A DNA stretch of 13,609 nt, taken from the NCBI GenBank assembly GCA_028290245.1, contig JAQGKG010000469.1, forward strand, positions 1-13,609. Reading direction: 5' to 3'. The stretch's first letter is position 1; the number at the start of each line of letters is the position of its first letter. The stretch comes from Devosia sp. Lineage in GTDB: Bacteria; Pseudomonadota; Alphaproteobacteria; Rhizobiales; Devosiaceae. The notes under the pieces are model-generated. The model ran no database searches, was not told the DNA's origin, and was given only the letters and a program-made list of their open reading frames with translations. Positions 5,932 through 13,015 of this stretch are shown here, piece by piece. A program made the translations under genes and the position numbers.

Positions 5932-6870
5932 CTACCACTGCGTTACTGCGCCGCCGAGAACCGGCACGCTATATTCCACATCGAGAAACCCGTTCGATTT
6001 GCGGCCGATGTTGTTGTTCTGGATGATGCCATCATCACGCTTGTCAGCGGCGACGCTGTCGTAAACGCTTTCCGGCACGCGCACGCCCCAGGTTGCGACC
6101 ACGTCGGTCTGCCCGGTTTCCTCGTTCAAGATGGGCAACTCAAGGGCATTGCCATCGACGTCCAGCGCCTCGACGACGATGTAATAGTTGGTGGCAGCCG
6201 TGTTGACCTCGGGAATGGTCCAGAAGCCAGACTGCACATCGGCATGGTTGACCACGCGCAAATTATATTCCTGGCGCAACTGGTCGCGCAGGGCGATCAG
6301 GTCGTCCATTGCCCTCTCCGCAGCGACAGAATTGCCTTCCGCCGCAAAGGTCTTGCCGCGCGTACGCAAAGCTTCCGCTTGCAGCACGGCCTTCTGCACC
6401 TTGGTCTCGTTGAACACCGTCTCATACAGCGCATCGAGTCGCGCCGGCACGCCTTCGCTGAGCTCGATCCGTGCAGTCTCAGCCTGGCCGCGCTGGTAGG
6501 GCTGCCACAATCCGAGGTAGCCCACCGACAGCACCAGAACACACACGAGCGCCGCGCCCACCGGCTTGCCCCAGCGCTCGCGGTCGACATAAAGCCGCGC
6601 CATGCTGGTGCCAAAGCCAGGCTTTGGCGGATCATAAACGAAGCGGCTCTCCTGTAAGGCCGCGACGCCTTCCTTGAGGATATGGTCAGGAACGTCGATA
6701 CCCTGCTGGTGATAGATGTCGCGGAGCTTGTCGATCAACTGCTGCTCGCGGCTCACCCCGGCGAGTTCACGCGTAGCTAAGTCCTGCCGGTGACGGAGCG
6801 TGTCCACCACGTCCATCGCCAGCATGACTTCATCGAGGGGCGCAGCGGGCTTCGCTGTGACGTCACTCAT
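5932..6870 (-). CDS. Single-pass membrane protein, DUF6384-like
   Basis: A 312-residue protein. The N-terminal region (about 11-75) is helical, opening LDEVMLAMDVVDTLRHRQDL, and would be cytosolic. One transmembrane helix is at about 101-121 after a basic lead (DRERWGK), so by the positive-inside rule the rest faces the periplasm. That part has a helical stretch at about 128-200 and a beta-rich C-terminal region from about 205 with YYIVVEALDVDG and VATWGVRVPESVYDSV. The N-terminal motif resembles DUF6384 proteins as I recall them; no biochemical role is known to me. It lies 30 bases after the TelA-like gene and four bases before the coiled-coil gene, so the three are almost surely one transcript. 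The ribosome binding site is weak. It could be the membrane anchor of a complex formed with its neighbours. Confidence 0.85.
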   Translation of the reverse strand: MSDVTAKPAAPLDEVMLAMDVVDTLRHRQDLATRELAGVSREQQLIDKLRDIYHQQGIDVPDHILKEGVAALQESRFVYDPPKPGFGTSMARLYVDRERWGKPVGAALVCVLVLSVGYLGLWQPYQRGQAETARIELSEGVPARLDALYETVFNETKVQKAVLQAEALRTRGKTFAAEGNSVAAERAMDDLIALRDQLRQEYNLRVVNHADVQSGFWTIPEVNTAATNYYIVVEALDVDGNALELPILNEETGQTDVVATWGVRVPESVYDSVAADKRDDGIIQNNNIGRKSNGFLDVEYSVPVLGGAVTQW

Positions 6871-6900
6871 GGTTGGCGTTCACTCGTTGTACCGGCTCTC

Positions 6901-8124
6901 TCAGTTTTTCGTTTCGAGCAGCAGCGCATTGCCATCGGCTGCCAGCGTGGCGAGGCGACGCTTGCCATCTTCCACGGCATCCCGGATTTCGGCCGAATTC
7001 TTGGTCGAGGCAATCCGCATTTCGTTGATGATGGTGCGGCTCTTCTCCTGGAAGTTGATCACGGAGTCGACCAGCTTCTTGACCGCATCGGCGCGTACCG
7101 TCGGGCCGTAGCCAGCACGCACCGCCTCTTCGCCCACCCGATCGCCAATCTCGGAAAGGGTTTCGAGCGACTTGCTCATCCCTTCCTTCATGGCGTTCAG
7201 CGTGGCGGTCGATTCATGCAGCCCAAACATGCCGGTGAACGACGCGGACAGCGCCGTCAGCACAGTCTCGTTGGTCGAAAAGAACGAGATCGACTGCTGA
7301 TAGACCCGCTCTTTGGCGTTGGTGGTCTGCATCAGCCGTGCCATCACCACTTCCGAGGTATTGTAGGAAATGGTCAGGTTGTCCGAGAGGTCCTTGGCAA
7401 TCTGGTAGCGCTTTTCCTCGTTCTGCATGTCGCGCAACTTCTCATCGCGGTCCATTTCGAGGCGCGCCCGATCGGCCGGCACAGTCCCTGCATAGCCGGA
7501 TACGGCGGCCGATGAAGCGTTCAGAATGTTCTTCTTGTCTTCGAGACGCCCTTCAGCGGTCTGCAACACTTCCAGCGCCATCACCTCGGCCTGCTTCAGC
7601 GCGCCGCGGAAATCACGATAGGCTTCGAGGATGATCTGCTCGCGCTCGATCTGGTCCTTGGTGTCCCTGGTGACGTCGAGATAGACGTCGCGGATATTGT
7701 TGAAGCGCGTCGCGATATCGCCACGGCTGACCTTCATCCACACATTGGATGTGCGCTCCAGCAGGTCGATCTTGTTGTCGGAAAGCTGGTCGACCATGCC
7801 CTTGGCATCGTCGCGGATAGAATCAAAACCCTTGGTGATCTCTTCGTAGCGCTCGCCGATCTTCATCGCGGCGATCTGGTCGCGCACCACTTCGTTGAAC
7901 GAGCTCGCCTGGCTTAGCGTCCGACCGATCAAAATGACCCGGGTTTCGTCCAGTTCAGTGATCTGGCTCAACAACCCGGTAATCGGCTGTTCGCCCTGCT
8001 GCTCAGGCCAAACGCCGAGGTTGCGGATGGCGTTGACGGCCTTGTCCAGATACTGGAGCGGCTTTTCCGTCATCCCGACAGGCGCCAGCGTGGTCTCCGG
8101 TGCAGTGGTCACTTCATTGGCCAT
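6901..8124 (-). CDS. Long helical cytosolic protein with TelA-like features
   Basis: A 407-residue protein predicted almost entirely helical, with no signal peptide or membrane segment. Its organisation (short variable N-terminus, long helical bundle, central DLSDNLTISYNTSEVVMARL, and a C-terminal helix series with SFTGMFGLHESTATLNAMKEGMSKSLETLSEIG) resembles toxic-anion-resistance TelA proteins, but no TelA signature is decisive, so the family call is tentative. I chose the ATG at 8124 because GGGAG (8135-8131 on this strand) lies six bases upstream; the longer frame to 8223 has an unlikely Cys-rich leader and runs into the divergent promoter region. It is the first gene of the operon with the DUF6384-like and coiled-coil proteins. 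TelA proteins are linked to tellurite, antimicrobial and envelope stress. Applying that role here is inference. Confidence 0.8.
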   Translation of the reverse strand: MANEVTTAPETTLAPVGMTEKPLQYLDKAVNAIRNLGVWPEQQGEQPITGLLSQITELDETRVILIGRTLSQASSFNEVVRDQIAAMKIGERYEEITKGFDSIRDDAKGMVDQLSDNKIDLLERTSNVWMKVSRGDIATRFNNIRDVYLDVTRDTKDQIEREQIILEAYRDFRGALKQAEVMALEVLQTAEGRLEDKKNILNASSAAVSGYAGTVPADRARLEMDRDEKLRDMQNEEKRYQIAKDLSDNLTISYNTSEVVMARLMQTTNAKERVYQQSISFFSTNETVLTALSASFTGMFGLHESTATLNAMKEGMSKSLETLSEIGDRVGEEAVRAGYGPTVRADAVKKLVDSVINFQEKSRTIINEMRIASTKNSAEIRDAVEDGKRRLATLAADGNALLLETKN

Positions 8125-8337
8125 TTTTCGCTCCCGTAAATCTGACGCCGTCATGGCGGATTGTGCGACTTGCGCTATAGATCGCTGCTCGCGCCAGTGC
8201 TTACAATTGCAACCCGGCGCCACGGCAACTATTTAGACCATATTGGTGCGAAAAAGCCGCACGTAACGAGCGGGGAGGCACGACATGGCTGCGCAATCTT
8301 TCAAGGTGCATCAAGGCCTTATTGGGGCGATAGGCTA
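8125..8337. promoter_or_regulatory. Divergent promoter region, TelA-like operon versus coxG
   Basis: A 213-base noncoding gap between two divergent starts, richer in A/T than the flanking genes around 8200-8250. For coxG the best pair I can see is TTGCAA (8207-8212) and TATTTA (8230-8235) with a 17-base spacer, matching the consensus at only 4/6 and 3/6. I could not assign a convincing minus-strand promoter. No strong operator-like dyad was found. Confidence 0.4.
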
Positions 8338-8811
8338 ATGGACTTCGGTGGCCGCTACATCATCGCCGCTCCCCGGGTAGCCGTCTGGGCCGCGCTCAAC
8401 GACACCGAAATGTTGAAGGCGGCCATCCCCGGCTGCCACAAGATCGAATGGCGTGACGAAACCGCGCTTGATCTCCAGATCAAGGTCAACCTCGGTGTGG
8501 TCCACCCCACCTTCCGCGGCGAGCTCAGCCTATCCAATATCGTCCCCGCCGAGCGCTACACTCTCTCTGGTCGCGGCAAAGGCGGCCTGCTCGGCATGGC
8601 CGAAGGCTCCGCCGACATCGTGCTGGCCGACCAGGGCGACGACACATTGCTGGTGTTTACCGCCAATGGCGGTGGCTCCGGCCAGGTGATGAAGCTCGGC
8701 AAGGCCGTCATCGGCAATTCCGCGCAAAAAATCATCGACGGCTTCTTCGAACGCTTCGGTGCCGCCATGGGCGCCGAGGTCACGCCCCTGCCGCCCGAAC
8801 TGGCGCCTTAA
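8338..8811 (+). CDS. coxG: CoxG-family protein (SRPBCC fold, carbon monoxide dehydrogenase subunit G-like)
   Basis: A 157-residue single-domain CoxG/SRPBCC protein of about the usual length for the fold alone. Family landmarks are VWAALNDTEMLKAAIPGC (residues 16-33), PTFRGELSLSNI (57-68), GKGGLLGMAEGSADI (80-94), and a C-terminal helix with AQKIIDGFFERFG. It lacks the C-terminal membrane tail that longer CoxG proteins have. CoxG members assist maturation or membrane recruitment of molybdenum hydroxylases such as CO dehydrogenase and often sit beside related enzymes, but none is visible here. The domain begins directly at the ATG at 8338; the ribosome binding site is weak (GGGGCG about 8 bases upstream). 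It precedes the nucleoside-type importer, so a link to purine oxidation is plausible but unproven. Confidence 0.9.
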   Translation: MDFGGRYIIAAPRVAVWAALNDTEMLKAAIPGCHKIEWRDETALDLQIKVNLGVVHPTFRGELSLSNIVPAERYTLSGRGKGGLLGMAEGSADIVLADQGDDTLLVFTANGGGSGQVMKLGKAVIGNSAQKIIDGFFERFGAAMGAEVTPLPPELAP

Positions 8812-8918
8812 CCTTTTGCTAACCACGCCCCGATCTGCCCTCAAAGCATCACAATCGGCACGCCCGTAATGGGCTATTGAACGGTCAACGCCACTCGCTC
8901 AATTTGAAACAAATCCCA

Positions 8919-9041
8919 ATGACCACCAAGACCCGCGACACCATTGCCCTCTTCGCCATCGCCTCGCTCGCGATTCTCGCGGTGCTCTATGCTGACGCCG
9001 ATCTGGGGCAACTATTCGCCTTCATTCTCGCCCGCTCCTAA
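8919..9041 (+). CDS. Probable small membrane protein, 40 residues
   Basis: An ATG-to-TAA frame of 40 codons. The product has a short basic, hydrophilic N-terminus (MTTKTRD), a hydrophobic helix TIALFAIASLAILAVLY (residues 8-24), an acidic turn DADLG, and a second hydrophobic stretch QLFAFILARS. Third codon positions are mostly G/C like the neighbouring genes, which supports coding. No good ribosome binding site precedes it. It lies alone between coxG and the transporter on the same strand. I do not recognise a family, and random hydrophobic frames of this length do occur in GC-rich DNA. Confidence 0.5.
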   Translation: MTTKTRDTIALFAIASLAILAVLYADADLGQLFAFILARS

Positions 9042-9111
9042 GCTTCCGCCCAAGCTCCGGGCAATCCACGCTTAGAGCCGCAAGCAGCCTGTCTAAATTT
9101 TGACCAACCGG

Positions 9112-9121
9112 GCAAATTTGC
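9112..9121. promoter_or_regulatory. Perfect 10-bp palindrome upstream of the ABC transporter (candidate operator)
   Basis: GCAAATTTGC is a perfect dyad about 115 bases before the binding-protein ATG, in the most A/T-rich part of this intergenic region. The half-site GCAAA resembles those of LacI/PurR-type operators, but no regulator gene is adjacent. It also overlaps the space just after a TTGACC hexamer (9100-9105). Confidence 0.35.
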
Positions 9122-9132
9122 TCGATTTCCTC

Positions 9133-9161
9133 TTGCAGGCGTCCCGTTTGCACGATTGTAT
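9133..9161 (+). promoter_or_regulatory. Weak candidate promoter for the nucleoside ABC operon
   Basis: TTGCAG (9133-9138) and TTGTAT (9156-9161) are 17 bases apart and lie just after the palindrome, about 75 bases before the start codon. Each hexamer matches the consensus at only three positions. TTGACC at 9100-9105 is a better -35 but has no good -10. The remaining bases 9042-9235 show nothing further I can name. Confidence 0.25.
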
Positions 9162-9235
9162 CCCCAGCTAGCGCACAGGGATTGTCCGTTGGCAGCAGAC
9201 GCCATCGCTCATGTGCGAGACAGGGAGACTACACA

Positions 9236-10237
9236 ATGAAACTCACGACCCTTACCAAGGCCATTGCTGGCGGCGTCGCGCTCTCCGCGGTCCTCACCGG
9301 TGCTGCCCTTGCTGATCCTGCGATCATTTATGATGGCGGCGGCAAGTTCGATGCGTCGTTCAACGAAGCTGCCTTCAACGGCGCTGAAAAGTACAAGGCC
9401 GAAACCGGCGGCGCTTATGGCGAACTCGAGATTTCGAGCGACGCACAGCGCGAGCAGTTCCTGCGCCAGTTCGCCGAGCGCGGCTACTCGCCGATCGTTA
9501 CCCCGGGCTTCAACTTCGTGACGGCGCTGCAGACCGTCGCTCCCGAATTCCCCGACACCAACTTCGTCATCCTCGACGCCGTCGTCGATCTGCCGAACGT
9601 CCGCTCGGTGACGTTCAAGGAACAGGAAGGCTCCTACCTCGTCGGCGTTCTCGCTGCGATGAAGTCCGAGAGCGGCACCATCGGCGTCATTCCCGCCTTC
9701 AATCTCGACCTTCTCGAAGCCTTCGCTTGCGGCTTCAAGCAGGGCGCTGTCTCCGTAAACCCCGACATCAAGGTTCTCGAGACCTATATCGGCGCCGGCT
9801 TTGAAGCCTTCAACGACAAGCCCAAGGCTGTCGAAGTTGCCAAGAGCCAGCTCGATCAGGGTGCCGACGTGGTGTACCAGGTTGCTGGCGGCGCCGGTGC
9901 TGGCGTGCTGCAGGCCGCTGCCGATGCGGGCAAGTTCTCCATCGGCGTCGATAGCAACCAGAACCACCTCTATCCCGGTTCGGTCCTGACCTCGATGGTC
10001 AAGCGCGTCGACGTCGCCACCTACAATGCCTTCATGGATGAAAAGAACGATACTTTCACCCCAGGCCTGATCACGCTCGGTCTTGCCGAAGATGGCGTTG
10101 CCGCTGCCTTCGACGACAACAATGCTTCGCTGATCACCCCGGAAATGACTGCCGCCGTCGAAAAGGCTTCGGCTGACATCAAGTCCGGCACGCTCGTCGT
10201 GCACGATTTCCGCACCGACAAGGCCTGCCCCGTCTAA
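9236..10237 (+). CDS. BMP/PnrA-family periplasmic nucleoside-binding protein
   Basis: A 333-residue substrate-binding protein of the Bmp/PnrA/TmpC family. Residues 1-26 are a Sec signal peptide ending ALA before Asp27. There is no lipobox Cys, so it should be a free periplasmic protein. The two-lobed type I fold starts with IIYDGGGKFDASFNEAAFNG, and family landmarks include EGSYLVG, GADVVYQVAGGAGAG, IGVDSNQN (Asp239, expected to hold the ribose hydroxyls) and SMVKRVD (Lys256). Homologues bind purine and pyrimidine nucleosides; the exact ligand here is not determined. GGGAG (9223-9227) lies eight bases before the ATG; an upstream in-frame extension to 9182 is non-signal-like. It begins the transporter operon, with the ATPase 19 bases downstream. 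Two Cys (165 and 331) could form a disulfide. Confidence 0.94.
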   Translation: MKLTTLTKAIAGGVALSAVLTGAALADPAIIYDGGGKFDASFNEAAFNGAEKYKAETGGAYGELEISSDAQREQFLRQFAERGYSPIVTPGFNFVTALQTVAPEFPDTNFVILDAVVDLPNVRSVTFKEQEGSYLVGVLAAMKSESGTIGVIPAFNLDLLEAFACGFKQGAVSVNPDIKVLETYIGAGFEAFNDKPKAVEVAKSQLDQGADVVYQVAGGAGAGVLQAAADAGKFSIGVDSNQNHLYPGSVLTSMVKRVDVATYNAFMDEKNDTFTPGLITLGLAEDGVAAAFDDNNASLITPEMTAAVEKASADIKSGTLVVHDFRTDKACPV

Positions 10238-10256
10238 TGTCGGAAAGCTTTGCTTG

Positions 10257-11924
10257 ATGACGACCGTCAACACACCTTCGCAGGGGCTGGAAACAGCCTC
10301 TGCGTCTCCGCCCGCCATCGAGTTGCGCGGCATCAACAAGCATTTCGGCCCCGTCCACGCCAACCGCGACATTGACCTGGTCATTCGGCGCGGCACCGTC
10401 CACGGCATTGTGGGCGAAAACGGCGCTGGAAAATCGACCCTGATGTCGATCCTCTACGGCTTCTACACTGCCGACAGCGGCGACATTTTCGTTAACGGCA
10501 CCAAGCAGAACATCACGGACAGCCGCCACGCCCTGGCGCTTGGTATCGGCATGGTGCACCAGCATTTCATGCTGGTCGAAAACTTTACCGTGCTGGAAAA
10601 CATCGTGCTCGGCGCCGAGGATAGCGCATTCCTGCGCCCGACGCTGGCCAAGGCGCGCGCCCAGCTCAAGCAGCTCGCTACTGATTACGGCCTCGAAGTC
10701 AGCCCCGATGCGATCATCGAGGATCTTTCCGTCGGCCAGCAGCAGCGCGTCGAAATCCTCAAGGCGCTATATCGCGGCGCCGATATCCTCATTCTCGACG
10801 AGCCCACCGGCGTCCTAACGCCCGCTGAGGCCGATCACCTGTTCCGCATCCTTCGCACCCTGCGTGACGAGGGCAAAACCGTCATCCTGATCACCCACAA
10901 GCTGCGCGAGATCATGGCCATCACCGACGAAGTCTCGGTCATGCGCCAGGGTGCCATGGTCAAGACGCTGCAGACCGCCAACACCTCGCCGACCGAACTG
11001 GCCGAAGCCATGGTCGGACGCCGCGTGCTGCTGCGCGTCGAAAAAGGCCCCGCCAGTCCCGGCAAGGTCATGCTCGAGGTCAAAAACCTCGTCGTCGCCG
11101 ATGATTTCGGCATTCCGCGCGTCAAGGATGTGAGCTTTTCCGTTCGCGCTGGCGAAATTGTCGGCATTGCTGGCGTCTCCGGCAACGGCCAGTCCGAACT
11201 GCTCGAATCCATCACTGGCATGCGCGACCAGACGGCCGGCACCGTCTTCCTCAATGGCCAGCCCCTGTCGCTCGATGGCGACGATGGCGCCGCCCGTGCT
11301 CGCGCCGCCGGCCTCGCCCACGTCCCCGAAGACCGCATCCGCATGGGCCTGATCACCGCCTTCGAAGAGTGGGAAAACACCATTCTGGGCTATCAGGACA
11401 GCTATGGCTCTGGCCCCGGCCTGTCCATCGCAAAGGCCAAGGCGGCGGCCAAGGAATACATTACGAAATTCGACATCCGCCCGTCCAGTCCCGAGCTGAA
11501 AACCGCCAATTTCTCCGGCGGTAATCAGCAGAAAATCGTGCTGGCGCGTGAAATGGAACGCGACCCGGACGTGCTGGTCATCGGCCAGCCGACCCGTGGC
11601 GTCGATATCGGCGCCATCGAGTTCATCCACAACGAAATCATCAAGATGCGCGACGAGGGCAAGGCAATCCTCCTGGTCTCCGTCGAGCTCGATGAAATCC
11701 GCTCGCTGTCGGACCGCATCATCGTCATCTTCGACGGACAAATCGTCGGTGAAGCCGATCCTGCCACCGCCGATGAAGGCACTCTGGGCCTGCTGATGGC
11801 AGGCGTCACCGAGCACGGCCACACGCCCGGCCCCGGAACGCTGCCCGATCATGTGACCCCCGTTGAGCGCAGTCTCACCGAGATGAGCCCCAAGGACAAT
11901 TCAGCCAAGGACGTTTCGCCATGA
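10257..11924 (+). CDS. Double-domain ABC ATPase of a nucleoside/BMP-type importer
   Basis: A 555-residue fused ATPase with two nucleotide-binding domains. NBD1 is complete: Walker A GENGAGKST (53-61), Q-loop Gln102, signature LSVGQQQR (157-164), Walker B with Asp181 and Glu182, switch His214. NBD2 is degenerate: its P-loop reads GVSGNGQSE (306-314) without the Lys, Walker B reads VIGQPT with Gln444 in place of Glu, and the switch His is replaced in LLVSVELDE; its signature FSGGNQQK (419-426) is kept. This asymmetry is usual in sugar and nucleoside import ATPases of this class. A 37-residue tail after LLMAG, rich in His, Pro and charge, is a likely extension. ATG at 10257 with GGAAAG nine bases upstream is preferred over the TTG just before it. 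Its stop overlaps the permease start in ATGA. Confidence 0.95.
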   Translation: MTTVNTPSQGLETASASPPAIELRGINKHFGPVHANRDIDLVIRRGTVHGIVGENGAGKSTLMSILYGFYTADSGDIFVNGTKQNITDSRHALALGIGMVHQHFMLVENFTVLENIVLGAEDSAFLRPTLAKARAQLKQLATDYGLEVSPDAIIEDLSVGQQQRVEILKALYRGADILILDEPTGVLTPAEADHLFRILRTLRDEGKTVILITHKLREIMAITDEVSVMRQGAMVKTLQTANTSPTELAEAMVGRRVLLRVEKGPASPGKVMLEVKNLVVADDFGIPRVKDVSFSVRAGEIVGIAGVSGNGQSELLESITGMRDQTAGTVFLNGQPLSLDGDDGAARARAAGLAHVPEDRIRMGLITAFEEWENTILGYQDSYGSGPGLSIAKAKAAAKEYITKFDIRPSSPELKTANFSGGNQQKIVLAREMERDPDVLVIGQPTRGVDIGAIEFIHNEIIKMRDEGKAILLVSVELDEIRSLSDRIIVIFDGQIVGEADPATADEGTLGLLMAGVTEHGHTPGPGTLPDHVTPVERSLTEMSPKDNSAKDVSP

Positions 11925-13015
11925 GCGTGCGCACTCCGTTGCCCCGCTGGGTCGATGTCGCCCTGTTGCCGGCCCTAAACGTCATCCTGGCTTTCCTGAT
12001 CGGCGGGCTGATCGTGCTCGCGGTCGGCCAGAACCCGCTTCAGGCAGTCGGCATCATGATCGGCGGCGCCTACGGCTACGGCCTGGGGTTTGGCTACACC
12101 CTCTATTACACCACCGACTACATCTTTGCCGGCCTCGCCGTTTCGCTCGCCTATCACGCCGGCATGTTCAATATCGGGCCTGAGGGCCAGGCCTATGTCG
12201 GCGGCCTCGGCGTCATCCTCGTGGCACTGGCGCTGAATGGCCTGCATTGGAGCCTGATGTTCCCGCTGATGATCGTCGCTGGTGCATTGTTTGGTGCCTT
12301 CTGGGCCTTCATTCCCGGTGTGCTGCAGGCCAAGCGGGGCAGCCACATCGTCATCACCACCATCCTGTTCAACTTCATTGCTGTCTCGCTGATGAGTTAC
12401 ATCATCACCCGCATTCTCAAGCCTGAAGGCGTGCAGTCCGACGAAAGCGCGCCGATCGACGCCATTTCGCGCATTCCGCGTCTCGGCGAATTCGTCGGCC
12501 TGTTCGGTCGCTCGCCGGTCAACCTGACCTTCATCCTGGCCCTTCTGGCGCTGGGTTTCGTCTATTGGCTGGTCTGGCATTCCAAGTTTGGCTACGCCAT
12601 GCGCGCCCTCGGCCACAACCCGACCGCCACCCGCTATGCCGGCATTTCCGCCTCGCGCATGATCATGATCACCATGGCGCTGTCGGGCGCACTGGCCGCA
12701 ATGGTTGCCGTCAACAACGTCGGCGGCGTTCAAGGCCGGCTGATCCTCAATTTCGTCAATGGCGCAGGCTTCGTCGGTGTCGCCGTGGCCTTCATGGGCA
12801 AGGCACATCCCGTTGGCGTAGCGCTTTCGGCGCTACTGTTCGGCGCGCTCTACCAAGGTGGGCAGGAACTGGCCTTCTCTATGCCCGGCATCACCAAGGA
12901 AATGATCGTGACCATCCAGGCTTTGGTGATCCTGTTCACAGGGGCGATGGGCGACATGCTGCGCATTCCTCTTGAACGGCTGTTTGCCCGCGGTGCGACG
13001 GAGAGCGGCACGTGA
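11921..13015 (+). CDS. ABC importer permease 1 (BPD_transp_2, nucleoside type)
   Basis: A 364-residue integral membrane permease of the branched-chain amino acid/sugar/nucleoside type, with about nine to ten hydrophobic helices. Landmarks include FAGLAVSLAYHAGMFNIGPEGQ (two parts, about residues 70-90), where the AGMFNIGPEGQ loop is typical of nucleoside importer permeases. Also present are RGSHIVITTILFNFI, the cytosolic coupling segment YAMRALGHNPTATRYAGIS, and a terminal helix before LFARGATESGT. AAGGA (11907-11911) precedes the ATG by nine bases. The ATG overlaps the ATPase stop by four bases, and the TGA overlaps the GTG start of the second permease by four bases. It forms the membrane heterodimer with that partner; the ATPase drives uptake of ligand delivered by the BMP protein. 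Confidence 0.94.
   Translation: MSVRTPLPRWVDVALLPALNVILAFLIGGLIVLAVGQNPLQAVGIMIGGAYGYGLGFGYTLYYTTDYIFAGLAVSLAYHAGMFNIGPEGQAYVGGLGVILVALALNGLHWSLMFPLMIVAGALFGAFWAFIPGVLQAKRGSHIVITTILFNFIAVSLMSYIITRILKPEGVQSDESAPIDAISRIPRLGEFVGLFGRSPVNLTFILALLALGFVYWLVWHSKFGYAMRALGHNPTATRYAGISASRMIMITMALSGALAAMVAVNNVGGVQGRLILNFVNGAGFVGVAVAFMGKAHPVGVALSALLFGALYQGGQELAFSMPGITKEMIVTIQALVILFTGAMGDMLRIPLERLFARGATESGT

Noticed and set aside
5605..6657. Plus-strand open frame of 350 codons across the two downstream genes of the helical operon
   Set aside because: It spans the junction of two minus-strand genes and its residues switch between Ser/Ala/Arg-rich and His-rich runs, the pattern of a shadow frame.
8125..8223. 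33-residue N-terminal extension of the TelA-like gene
   Set aside because: It has a Cys/His/Gln-rich non-conserved look, occupies the divergent promoter region, and the ATG at 8124 has a well-placed GGGAG.
8862..8874. Small hairpin GCCC-GTAAT-GGGC after coxG as a terminator
   Set aside because: Only four base pairs and no T-run follows, so it is not distinguishable from chance in GC-rich DNA.
9042..9235. Purine riboswitch upstream of the nucleoside importer
   Set aside because: The substrate class prompted the search, but I found no three-way-junction layout or conserved loop pair; only short inverted repeats (such as GCCC...GGGC at 9048-9062) and the 10-bp dyad.
10254..10256. TTG start for the ABC ATPase
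   Set aside because: An ATG follows immediately at 10257 with better spacing from GGAAAG; only one residue differs.
9209..10408. Minus-strand open frame of 399 codons opposite the binding protein
   Set aside because: The plus-strand gene has a signal peptide, ribosome binding site and family motifs; the antisense product has none.
11157..11720. Broken second ATP-binding domain as a sign of gene decay
   Set aside because: Loss of the P-loop Lys and Walker B Glu in the second half is normal in this family of import ATPases, and the frame is intact.
10815..12808. Long minus-strand frames opposite the ATPase and permease 1
   Set aside because: Antisense to genes with complete Walker, signature and permease motifs, and coupled start/stop overlaps on the plus strand.
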